Assembly: GCA_013396995.1 (NCBI GenBank) | Contig: VWZP01010273.1 | Span: 2,800,683-2,864,682 of the forward strand | Length of the DNA stretch: 64,000 nt | Direction of reading: 5' to 3' | Origin: Dicaeum eximium | Lineage: Eukaryota > Chordata > Aves > Passeriformes > Dicaeidae | Shown: piece after piece, positions 12,411 to 23,912 of the stretch | Layout of the letters: each line of letters starts with the position of its first letter | How positions within the stretch are numbered: position 1 is the first letter of the stretch | Translations under genes and position numbers: made by a program | Notes under the pieces: generated by a model | Told to the model about the DNA's origin: nothing | What the model saw: only the letters and a program-made list of their open reading frames with translations | The model's database searches: none

Positions 12411-13642
12411 GCTTCTAGGTTGCAGGATTTGGGCTGCTGGAAGAGGAGTTTTGTACAGCAGGAGTCAGTTCTTCAGGACAGAGTTGCAATCTTCTGCTTT
12501 ATTCTGCAGCCAAAGTCATCCACTCAAGTGAGAAAAAATATTTTTGGCACCTTTTCCTGCAAAGCTCTTGCTGACATTCTTCAAATAATTCTACTACCAA
12601 TGGTGAGTGGAGACTGAGCCAAAGGTAGGAGGGAAAGAAGGAGTCCAGCTTATGACAAAAAACATTATTAAAGTCAGCACACTACTGGTAAGAGCCATCT
12701 CAGAGTCACAACAGGCTGTCATGGGCTACACCATAACTTTCCCTGACTGACACAATCCCTTTCACTGACAAGCAACGTGCAACATTCTCATTGCCAGTGC
12801 ACACTTCAGAAGACGTGACTGAAAAAGTCCTTGGGTAAAATCAAAAAACCCAGACCACAGTATCTACAAGATACTGTGAGGAACATTTAGGAATGAGAAC
12901 AGTTAGAAAACTTAATCTTAGTGGGAATGCTCTAAAACAATTAGACAGGTTTTGTATTCCAGTGAGGCAGCTTCTTGCCTAAATACCAGGGATTTGATTG
13001 AGATACATTTTAAGCCAGGTCATGCTTTCTTTTTTCTGCCAAATATAATTAAAAATTTATTGAAATATGCAAGCTGCACTATTCATGAAGCATTTGCAGA
13101 TGCAACACCATGAGGAGCACTGCTGCTGTTCTGCTTTTGGCACTTGACATTACCATGGCAAAAAACATGCTGAGCTAATAGAGTGTCTGCACATTGGAAA
13201 CTAAAGCATGGCTGGGGTTGAGAAAAGCAATTCCCTAAACTAAAAATTACCTGTAATGCATGTTCTTGGAATTCTCCTGTAACTAAATAAATTTGTGGTG
13301 AAAAATGTAGCAAATAAAGACCAGGACTGGCTAAAAATATAAGCAGGGATTTTGTCTTTCTACAGATTGTGCAAGTTTGGATTCCTGTTCTTATTTGGAA
13401 ATAACCCAGAATAACCAAGTTTGAAGTCCTTTACAATTTTTTTTTCCTTTTTATTTATGAAATATGTTCACCCATCATCTCAAAGGATGAAATTTGATTT
13501 TAAACTGCAATATCATCAATAGCAATATGAATTCAAGACCAGGGAGAATACGTCCTGAAAGATGCAGATTTGATAGGGTTGCAGCTGATAGGGTAAGTGC
13601 ACAAGGGTGCTTAAGCACATACTTTATACCAGAAAAGGGCAA

Positions 13643-14035
13643 AATCATACAATCTTTTAGGTTGCAAAAAGAGCTTTAAGACCATTGAGTCCAATCATTA
13701 ATCTAACATTTCTAAGTCAACCACTAAAGGACCTCCCTAAGTGCCTCATCTACATGTCTTTTAAATACCTGCAGAGATGGTGACTCAACTGCTTCCCTGA
13801 GCAGCTGTTACAATGGTTTACAGCTCCTTTGGTGAAGAAATTTTTCCTAATATCCAGCCTAAACCTCCCCTGATGAATCCTGAGACCATTTTCTCTTGTC
13901 TCATTTCTTGTTTCTTGGGAGAAGAGACCAACCCACACCTGTCTAACCTTCTTTCAGGAAGTTGTAGGAGGGTGATAAGTCCTCCTGAGCCTTCTTTTCT
14001 CCACTATAAACCACCCCGGTTCCCTCAGATTAAAG
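13643..14035 (-). mobile_element. CR1 LINE 3' UTR fragment
   Basis: The plus strand shows the reverse complement of the CR1 3' region: a degraded ATAGAATC-like end near 13645, then TTGAGTCCAATCATTAATCT, CTCATCTACATGTCTTTTAA, GTGAAGAAATTTTTCCTAAT and TTGGGAGAAGAGACCAAC in consensus order. Similarity fades after about 14030. The minus strand is the sense strand. A 96-codon plus-strand frame and a 62-codon minus-strand frame across it are by-products of the repeat. Confidence 0.92.
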
Positions 14036-17000
14036 GCTTCCAGATCCTCCTCTTTGTTGGTCATGCTGTGTGCATTGATCCCACCAGGTTATTCTTTTTG
14101 TGACTGAAATGAACTTGATCACATTCAGTAAAAGCTTGGTTTCCTGCTCTTCTGGCTCAGCAAAATTCCCTATTTTGCAGCTTATCTTCTAGATTTGGGC
14201 TCTGGCTCTGGACAACGATACAGGATTTTTTAAGCCAAACCTTAATTTGAATTATTCTTATTGGTAGGTTGTCGAGTCTCAGTTTGAATATTCCTTTGAG
14301 AATCTTAGAAAATCCATTTAATGGAGTTCCCATCAATGTATTCTTTTTTTCTTTAGTAAGTCTTATGTAGTAAGACACTATGTATCAGACATTTCTCTTG
14401 GCAAACAGTGATTCCTGTTTGCTGAAAACTCCCTCACTACAGGTTATTTTTACAAGCTGTATAATAATTTTGATGTGTCATAACCCACCAGTAATTTTGA
14501 ATAGTACTTTATCTCAGTCCAATGTCATTCTTGGCTGATGGCCTGGCAGCATTATCTAGATCTGGAAAGGTCAAAAACAAATTCAGTGCCAAAGTAATGA
14601 TAAACTGCAGGTGGGACTGCAAGCTTTCCAAATCACATAGAATGCCAGGAAATTTTCCCCAAAAGATTTTTTAACATTTATAAAACAATTGAAATAAAAA
14701 ATATTAATACATCTGTGATATGGAAGTTGCAGAAGAAAAACTGTAACTTTTGCTGTCTGCAAATTATTGTGTTCATCAGAATTTTTTAGAACATAATACT
14801 GGAGTCAGTTAAATATTACTAGATCAGGTTCCATATTACAAGCTCTCTCCAGTGAATGTTGTGGCCCAATATTTTATTCTTTGTATGTGTACATGTTATG
14901 TGAACATTTGGAAATAATTTTTCCAATCAGAACAGTGAAAAACACATGTTCTTATGTTGTATGGACTTCTCACTCCTTAAAGTCCACAATAAATCCAGAA
15001 CTTTGTGGTTATTTAGGAAAAGAAAAACACCTGTAAAAAATTTGTAGATGGAGAAAAATCAAAAGCTTAAAGAAGAGACAGACTAATAGGAGCAGGAGGT
15101 TATAGATGGGCAGTGAGCTACCCATGGCCAGTTTGGCTTGTAAAATAAACCAGGCATCCCAGCAAAGCACAGGTCTGACACTGAATGTTCAGAAGGAGCT
15201 GGGTCTGGAGCCTTGCTCCCAGCCAAGTACTGAGTCAGGTGGAGCTCTGCTCTCAGGTAGCACTGCCAATGCCCTTGACACCTTATTCAGGTCTGTCTTC
15301 TGCACCTGTGCATGATGAGAGATTCATAAAGATGTGTTCATGTCAGATCATAGGAAAAAATCAGAGGTATTGAAATGCAAAGACATTAAGGGGAAAAAAG
15401 CTGGATTACCCCATATCATCATTTTGTTTTCCAGGTCAAATGAACATTTTACACGAGTCTTGTTAATTTCTTCTTTTTCAAATGGGTGAAAACACTTAGT
15501 TTAATTTGGAACCCACAGCTCTGATATGTCAGGTAGTCAGGGGTTGAGACTGTCACTGCAAAGCCCACAGCTGTGGCCAGAACTGCAGCAGCCTGCTTAC
15601 CTGGTTATTTCTCTTCCTTCTCTTTCTAAATACTCTGTGCATACTATTGGTCTATTGAATGAAACTTTTTTTTTTTCCCAGGAGATTTAATTGTCACCTT
15701 GAAAGATCTATGGCTTCATTTGAACCTGGGAGTGCTTCTGGAATGGTTATTTTTGTTGATGGCAGTGTTGATATGAGCCACAGCATGCTTCAAGGTATTT
15801 CTCCAGCAGATAGTGAAAAATATTTTATAATATGGTTGATTGTAACAGTAGGAGTAGTTCCTATGTTCCTGGGAAAGCAGACTTCAAGAAAACCCAAAAA
15901 TTTTCATGATTGCAAGGATATTTAAGGATTCCTCAGGACAAATATAGCAATACTTACTGTTTTCTCTACAAGTTATAGTTTTCATAGAACAATGGCTAGA
16001 TTTTTTTCATCTTTCTGCTTTGATGGTATTGAAGTAAGACGAGCAGCAAAGATTGCAACCAGACTTTTTATTACTGTTTACAAGCATTAAGTGATGAGAA
16101 ATAAATTAATAATTATTTTTGCATTTTAGCAGCAACAGATAAAAAGTATCAGCACCAGAGTCTTGGAAATGTCATCACCTCTGAGGGTGTTGTGAACAAC
16201 AGGGGATAGCACACATACAGAGACATTAATCCTGTGTTAACACCTTGAGGCTGCTGTATCTGTATGGCTCATGAGGCTGCTGGGTGGTTATTCAATACCT
16301 GTGCATCTCAGATAAATTTACAGTCATAGCTACTTCCCATGGCATTCAGAATAAATTTATTTAAGAATGAAACAGCACACAGATTTTCAATGGAGGTGAC
16401 TTTGTCTTTATATTTCCTTTAGGTTGGATCTGGAAACTAATGAAAACCTAGAAAAATACTAAACATAGTTCTAATTCGATACTTATTAAAATCCAGTCTG
16501 AAAAGAAATTTGTATTCACATTAACCTTAGAGCTGTACTGAAATGCCTTTCAGCTGTCAAAAAAGGTTAAGTGCAGAGGAAGCACACATAACTAATTAGG
16601 TTGATATTAAAGACTTCATTTTGAGAAGTCTGTTTTAAAGATATATGCTTTCCTAGTTATTACATTTTACAAATGAAATTAATCATCATGAAAATATTTA
16701 TCAATACATATATTACTTTAATTGCTCCTGCCAATGTTAAGGCTTTAGGAGTCTGCATTGAACTCATTAATGCTATTGAAAAGCTTTTGTACTCTCATAA
16801 TCATTGAAGTCATCTGAGATCTATTATTTTTTAAAAATTTTTCTAGCATTAATATTCCTTTCCCAGCCACAAAAAGGGTTGATTTCCTAACTACAGTGCA
16901 AGATTTTGTTTTTGTATATCTTAAAATATACTGTATGATACTTGTCTTTAAGTATTCTATTTCAGCACATTTTCCTCCAGTTAATTGAGTTCTTTAGTTT

Positions 17001-17480
17001 ATTAACTGTTAGAAACCAGTCTTGAAGTGCAGTTAAATTGTATGATACTTAGAATTGACTATATTTACTCCTGGTTTACTTGAAAAATAGAATTTTCTGA
17101 TTGAGATATCTGCAAAATTGTTCTACTGGAATACACCAACAAAAACATTCAGTCCTTAAGTTTGCAGGTGCTGAGCTGCTGCTGAATTATTTTGGGTGAA
17201 GTGTATTTGTTGCAGATGGTGTGAGCAACACTCACAAGGCTCTGCAACCCATGTACACAGTGACCATCTCCTTCTGTGCTTTCCTTTGCCATGGCAAGGA
17301 CTCCTAACATCTTCAGCAGGGCAATTTGCCACCTCTGCCGGTCTGGCCTCCCCATCACGTATCAGCAGAAGTAAAGGTAGGATTTAGGGCAAGAAGTAAC
17401 TTAAGAACTTTTACTTTCCATAATTAATTTTTCTACAATCTTTTCATAAGTACCTAAGCACTACTAACAAGGTACAATTT
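14036..17480. other. Unique non-coding stretch with one exon-like ORF
   Basis: No known repeat or gene is seen. The only coding-like item is an 88-codon frame at 15659-15925 that contains splice-like signals (see the entry at 15682). The stretch from about 16330 to 17150 is very AT-rich and featureless. Confidence 0.5.
15682..15794 (+). other. Exon-like segment, speculative
   Basis: A run of pyrimidines ending CCCAG at 15677-15681 forms a good splice-acceptor-like site. After 113 bases, CAAG|GTATTT at 15791-15800 forms a donor-like site. One frame is open through it, starting at 15683, and includes the residues SASGMVIFVDGSV. The frame runs on past the donor to 15925 and then reads a hydrophobic, membrane-helix-like stretch, YFIIWLIVTVGVV. 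I do not recognise the peptide, and a lone acceptor-donor pair occurs often by chance in 64 kb. It is recorded because it is the best exon-like signal in the window, not because it is established. Confidence 0.15.
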
Positions 17481-17487
17481 TATCATT

Positions 17488-17632
17488 TTGTTGTTGTTGT
17501 TGTTCTTTTTGGGTTTGTTTGTTTGTGGTTTTTTGTTTGGTTGCTTTTTTTTTTTGTTTTGATTGGTTTAGTTTGGTTTGGGTTTTTTCTTTTGTTTGGG
17601 TGGGCTTTTTGTTGGTTTTTGTTGTGTTCTGA
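17488..17632. repeat. G/T-rich low-complexity tract
   Basis: About 145 bases consist almost only of T and G on the plus strand: GTT repeats at the left, then mixed GTTT and GGTTTT units with a long T run near 17550. It has no regular period and no coding meaning. Confidence 0.85.
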
Positions 17633-20600
17633 GGCATAAAAAATTAAATAGGATAATTCCTATTCAAATGTCAAAGTACTGAGGTAAACAGATAGTAATA
17701 GACTTTCACTCAGACATTATGATTACTTAAATACATTGCCATGAAAAGGCAAACAATCAACAGAGTTCTTTAAAAGGTTCAGTGCAAATTAGTTTCTGGC
17801 AAGGACTATGCACTGTTCAAGGCTTCATTAAAGCTTTTCATTTACGAATTGTCAGGAAAAAGCGAAAGGATGCTATATGTGCTATAAAATGAGACAAAAA
17901 CCTCAGAAGCCCTCAGAGGGCATTGGGCAGCTCATTTTAAAGTGGTTGTGAGAACCATTATCTATCACTGCCTCAGGGTCATGGATAGCAGCAGGACTTG
18001 GGAAATAAAGGCATCAATCAGGAACAAACATTTATGTGTGCGCCTCTCCAGAGTTTAATTCTAATCTGGAACAGTATTTTAAATGTGAAATACAAATATT
18101 TGTTCTCCCCATTTTTCAAAGGAAAAGTGTATTTGAGGACATGCAGCACCATGCTGACTCCTATCTGTTGTCTCTGACAGTAGGTGGCACTGAGAATATT
18201 CACATGCAAATCTGTTGAGCTTAACCTTCAGTTTTTGCCACTGAAGTAGTCCTCTGTAAACATTTCCCTCCATAAAAAGTTTTGGAAATATAACAAGCCA
18301 TATCCTTCAGTTATTTACATAGTGTTATTGCATTGTTTTGAGACTATTTGTTAAAGAAATATAATGAATATTTACATTTCTGGTCACAGTATTGACACTG
18401 AGACATTTTTATTTTTCTGTTTTCCAAGTTAGTTATTTTCCATCATACTTTCATACCTGTATGAGTTAATTTGTCAGAGTTTCTTTATCAGCTCTCTAGG
18501 ATGTCCTACCAGAACATGACAGATGTTCCAGTTTAGCTATTTTATGAACACTTTCCACAACTTTTGCCTTTCTTATTCAAAGGAAGAAGGAAATGAAAGC
18601 CACTTGCATTCCATCAGATGAGGTTTCTCCTTAGAGCGACAACTGCAGCAGCAGAATGCTCTTGCTAGTTTCTCTTCTTGTCAAATAGGGTCTGATGGTT
18701 AAATGTTCTTCACGGGGAGGTTATGCCTGGGAACATGCTCTCTGGTTCCTTTCCAAACCTCTTCTGGTAAGACATCAGTCTAATGCAAACAGGCTTACAC
18801 CACGTCAGTCTGATGCAAACAAGCTTCCGCAGGCTCAAGTCGGAGGTGGGCACCTGTGGGCTTCTGAGAGGTTCCCAGCTCTTGCAGGGAATGGAGCTTG
18901 TGAGCTTTTTTCTTTTTAATTGACTCTGCTATTAAAAAGTCAATAGATTTATGCAACAAAAATTTAAATGAAATATACTGCTCTTCTAATGGCTCCTCTT
19001 CTGACCTTGCTGACGGTCAAAAAGTTTTTACTGAACTGAGGTTACAATTGTTCTTGTGCATTCTGAGCAGAATCTTGTCATATGCAGTGTTTAAAAAAGT
19101 GTACTTTAGTCAAATCTGACTGTGTGGGAGACAAATGGACATTTGAAACTGAATAAGAAATAGACTGAAAGGGCGTGTGGGGAGGAAATAAAAACAAAGG
19201 AAAGAAAAATATGGGGAACTTCCTCCTAGAAATGTGGGGACGTGTAGTCAGTGCAGGATGAATAGATGAATAGACAATGCAAAGAAATATTGGAAAGAAA
19301 ATGGAAGAAAACAATGCCTGTTAACTGATATGCCTATGCTGAAAGAGTTGCAAATGACACAAAAGGCAGCAGTGACAGTGTGAGCTCTGACCGTGCTGTC
19401 TGCCCCAGTGCTGGAGTGGTAATGACCTCTGCTGCTCTCTGTTCAGAAAGTCAGCACCAGTAAGCTTCACCTGGTTCACACTGAACACTTCCTCAGGACC
19501 TCTGGTTAGTTCAGACAGCATGAACAAAACCCAGTCTCAACACCTTGGAAAAAAAATGCTCACAGAGGGCTGTGCCAAGTGTTCCATTTTATTTGAAACC
19601 ATTGGTTCCTGGAGAAACTATCTCAGACCTTCAGTGATGTTCTGCCTCTGGGACTCTTAAAGAGTATTACAAGCCAGCAGGCTCATGGATAGCTTCTACT
19701 GGACCAGGCTAGCACAGAGACTAAACCTGAAAATTGAATACCTACTTCCATATGGGCTAACAGCAGAGGGAGTGCAGGAGAAGCAGCCACTGACTGTAGA
19801 GATTTCACTGGTAACATTCCTTCTCTCAGTGACACTCTTACAACACAGCTGGATTTTTCTTTTTAATTAAAACACCTAAATCGCCTTAAATAAAATGTAA
19901 AAAAAACCCTCAGATTGTGTTTTTCCTAATGGAAAAAATGTTTTGTAGGCCTTCCAGGTGATAGTGAGTGCAGACCTTGAAATCCCTGGAGACTGGGGCT
20001 GTGTGGAGGAGAAGGGGAGGGTTGCTGAGCAGTGCAGAGCCTGCAGCAGCCATCCACCAAGATGTAGCAGCAGTACCAAGTGCCATCCTGCTTTTCAGCA
20101 TGCGTTTCCAGCAAGAAACAGAAGACCACATTTATTGAGACTTCAAGTAGCAAAGAGGAGTAGGAAGTCCTGCAGCTGTGCAATTTTCACCTCAAGGCCA
20201 GTCTCACACCCTGGAACATCTTGTGTCAGGGGAATAGAAGAGGAGAAGGAGAGAAAGTAATTGGAATCCTCCTGAGACCTTCTCTGAGATCTCTTTCTCT
20301 TTCCTTAGCAAAGAGAGTGCACATAGTTGTTTTCTGGACAATTAATTTTTTCTTAAGGGATCTCCATCATTAGGCGCATGGCAAAGAGAAATATGTGAGG
20401 AGCAGCCCATACTTGTGAGCCTCCTTAAGAGGGAAGAAAAACCTTCTGCCAGAAGAGAGCATCATTATGAATTTCTGTTTTAGAAAAACTTCTGTGCAGC
20501 TATGTTTAATGGATATAAACCCATGAGTATGCTCACAAAATCACACACACTGTGGCAGAACAGGAGAGAAAATGAATACCACATAGCAAGCATCAAATAT

Positions 20601-23600
20601 ATTTAACAAACTAGCCAAATATTCTCAACACTATAATGTTAAGAACAATACAGGAAATTATATAAGCAAAATCAGAAGATGGATAAGCATATAAACTCAG
20701 TCTTTCTCAGCAGAGTTTGATGGAAAAAGTTGTTTTAATGCTTTCTTGTGGCATTTTGATGCAATTTACATTGACACCTGGCAAATGATTGCTGAAAATG
20801 TCATTCAACATATGTTGCAAATTTTCATAACAGATTTTTCAATGGTTGTGATATTAAATTTGTATCACCAATCTTTTTTTAAATCAAATAAAAACAATTG
20901 GAAAGCACTAAAGTGATTAGCAGGAAGAAATATTAAAAATTCCAATTAATTTTATGTTTACTAAGACCTCTGCTCTTTTCTGAAGTCTCTATTCATTGCA
21001 GAATTCTGAGCTTGTTGTATTGTCAAAGCTTTCACTCTTGATTAACGTATGTCTTCCTGAATATTAATTTGTGTTTTGAAAAGCATATTTTTTAAAAATG
21101 GTTATTTAAAGTTGTATGAAATTTTCTTCTGAGATGCTTTGATGCTAAAGATTTTTATATATTTGACATGGATGTTTTCTTTTGCATTTAATATTTTCAG
21201 TCACTATATTTTGGGTGTAACAGAAGAGATCTGGCTGTTATGAGAGCCTAGCTTTGCTAATATACTTAATTCTTATTATTGCTGCTTCTTACCTATTACT
21301 CAAATGGGTCCACTAGTAAAACCTCTATCTGAAATCACAGGCACTACAAAGGACTTCGGAATTTTCCATCATTCCTTTCAGTGTTGCTTTCAGCAGCTTA
21401 ATTATGTAGAGCAGGGCTTGGGTCCCTACTGCCTTTGTACATTTTCTAAACAAGATTTTTCGTGTCAACAACATACAATATACTTCTGTGAACAGAAGTT
21501 GTGGAGCAAGCAGCTTTTGCTGATCCAGTCCATCTGTTCTCTTCTGTTCTTTGTGGCTGGAACGCTGTTTCATCCTGGACTTTGACCAGGGTTTTATCAT
21601 CAAAACATACTTTAAAACTGTTCCTACTATGACTATTTGCTTAATTTATTCAAGTTTTTGTCATCCTAATGGATTGATTAAGAAGGGTGGCTGCATCATA
21701 CTAGTAAGTAGAATTGTTAGGTTTTAGTTGCAAACTTATAAACGACACAATCTGTCACTGCCTTGATGACTTTGACCTTGGATTTTATGACATAAAATGA
21801 AGAAATTACTACTTTTGCATGAAATGACATCCTGCTTTTCTTTTAAGCCCTGATATTCTTGATAGAAATTTTATTCCGTTTTTTTTTTTTTCACTAGCTT
21901 TGAATGCTCAGCACCTGCCTGCTGGCTCAGTTAGCAGAGTTGCAGGCTAAGCCTGGGGAATCTCAATACCATGTGCATTTTGTCAGAACACTATCTTTTT
22001 CTTAACCTGCAAAATGTTAGGTTAACAAAAATAAAATCTTCCTAAAGGAGAATTAGAAAAGCTGAAATGTCTGATCACTGAACATAGTTTTCTCTCATGT
22101 TTCTCAGGTTTTTCTCATCCATGCAGTGACAGCAGTGTTGAGTACTAATTTTACAGGCAGGCTGATTTTTGCAGACAAATATTGAGCACCTTATTAAAGG
22201 TTACCAGATCCCGATTTTTTGAATTAGTGAAAACCTCATGAGAGATGTTGAAGCCTCTTCCTATCGGACTGAAGGAAAAAAAAAAAAGCCTCAGATCTCC
22301 TCAGAAGCATCTGCATAATGGATTTGTGACTCATATGTAATAAAGTCAATATTCAAAACATACCATTAATGTATCAATATTATACTGGGAGAGGATAGTT
22401 TTGTGGCTATGAAGAGAATTGCTTAATCTTCCTTTATGCTTGTGAATAAACTAGGAGTGCATTACCCAGCTTGGTGATTTGTATATGATTGCTAGCACAT
22501 TGTTTTTAGATTTAGGGCATAATTATTTATGGCTTGTTTCTCCCATTTCACAAGAGAAAATACACATAACAGCAAGTATTTGTGAAATAAAATAGAAATA
22601 AAATTAACTTCCATAATCATCAAGGGACCTGTCCTCATTTATTTTGCCATTGCTGTGTGTCTGCCATAGATGTAGGGAGGTGTCCTGAAGCACATTGTAT
22701 GGGTTCCACAAAGGCAAGGAATTCTGCCTTTGGGAATCCTGCACAATGTTTCTTTACTTTCTAATGCCTCAACTGCTAATGAAACATCCCAGCTGATATC
22801 ATCTTTTCCAATAAAGTACAAACTGAGGAGATATTTCAAAGATAATCTCCTTAACACCACAAAACTTCATTGAAGTTTAAAACATGCTAACTGGGAAAAT
22901 GTATTTAATTTGCTTCAGTGGAATTGTCAAGTAGTTTTTCCATGATCTTTTATGCTGTTTAGATTGATCTTCAAGTTACAACACTTTATTATTTGCCCTT
23001 AAATTAATGAAAGATTGATTTATCTCATGATACTGAATGGAGTAGCAGATGAAATTTCACACTGATAAACACAAAGTTTTCTTAGACAAAAATAAGATAA
23101 ACTATACATACCTAATGATGAGTTTTAACTTGACCCTTACAACTTTGAAAGAAGATCTTTAAGATCCTTGAATAGGATTCAAAAACATTATCTCCATCCT
23201 TGGAAGCTGTAGTAAGAGAGTCGTAGAATGTCTTAAGAAAAAGATTGAAAGAAAATTATAAGTGGTTAGACCACTGAATACCTCTTTGGTCACATAGTCA
23301 CATCTTTATACCAAGGTTTTCTGAACTCAGGTAAAAAATATAGCAGAACTGAGATAGGCAGATAGACAAGCAGTCAGGATGGCTAGAGTTATAGAAGACT
23401 GTTCATTATTTCTCCAATAACAGTAACAGGAGAGCAAGTGGAAAAGCTTTAGCAGAGAAACAAAGTTTTCTTCAAAGAGGTTCTTTATACTGTGCTCCTG
23501 GACTGCAGTGCATTGCAAAGATGAGTCAAAAATGGAGAAACTGATTGGAAATTTCTTGGGTCAAGAATTCACTTGGACAAGTAAGTTGGCTAAGACTGAA

Positions 23601-23640
23601 GGATCAATGACCATTTTTCCTGTCTGATAAGCTGCCCCAC
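17633..23640. other. Unique non-coding stretch
   Basis: No mobile element was recognised. A directly repeated octamer-like unit lies at 18773-18826. The section 19960-20240 is richer in G and C and gives overlapping frames on both strands (up to 100 codons) without domains. The section 21300-21600 has 92-93 codon frames on both strands, which is typical of chance. A T run occurs near 21880. Confidence 0.5.
18773..18826. repeat. Two copies of an octamer-containing 24-bp unit, 30-bp spacing
   Basis: CATCAGTCTAATGCAAAC at 18773-18790 and CGTCAGTCTGATGCAAAC at 18803-18820 are nearly identical, and both continue into (C/A)AGGCTT or AAGCTT. Each carries ATGCAAAC, one base from the POU-domain octamer ATGCAAAT. 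Repeat spacing is 30 bases, close to three helical turns. A regulatory role is only an inference. Confidence 0.75.
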
Positions 23641-23912
23641 ATGTCAGGTCAGTCACTAATTACAGCATCACCGTTCGGTACCTCAGTGACGAGCACGGCC
23701 ACTGGGGTTTTATGCACGACCATTAACAGGGTCTAATGAATATAATGAAAGGCCTTGGGGTTTGACCTTCAGCCCTGGGGCATTATACTGGCCATTGGGC
23801 TGCCTGCTTTGTGCAAAGTGAAGCCACATGGACTTAATTATTTCATATGAACAAAACATCTTCCAGGTATTTCTGAAAACTGTGGAGATTTCTAATTAAT
23901 CGGAAAGACCGT
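23641..23912. promoter_or_regulatory. Candidate conserved non-coding regulatory element
   Basis: This block differs from its AT-rich surroundings. Seven CpG dinucleotides fall between about 23671 and 23912, five of them within about 50 bases at 23671-23720, although CpG is scarce in the flanks. Three homeodomain-type TAATTA cores lie at 23657-23662, 23835-23840 and 23893-23898. It has no open frame of note and no repeat similarity that I recognise. Retained CpG plus clustered TAATTA is the texture of a vertebrate developmental enhancer, but conservation cannot be tested here, so this is an inference. Confidence 0.3.

Larger units (their letters stand above)
9305..13642. other. Unique non-coding stretch with paired hairpins
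   Basis: No repeat family or gene was recognised. Frames of 60-111 codons occur on both strands without known motifs. The section 11450-12420 is purine-rich on the plus strand and reads like an old unassigned repeat or non-coding transcript, but nothing identifies it. Two perfect inverted repeats at 12350-12410 are listed separately. Confidence 0.5.

Noticed and set aside
13813..14103. 96-codon plus-strand frame
   Set aside because: It lies mostly within the antisense of a CR1 3' UTR, where such frames recur by descent from the repeat.
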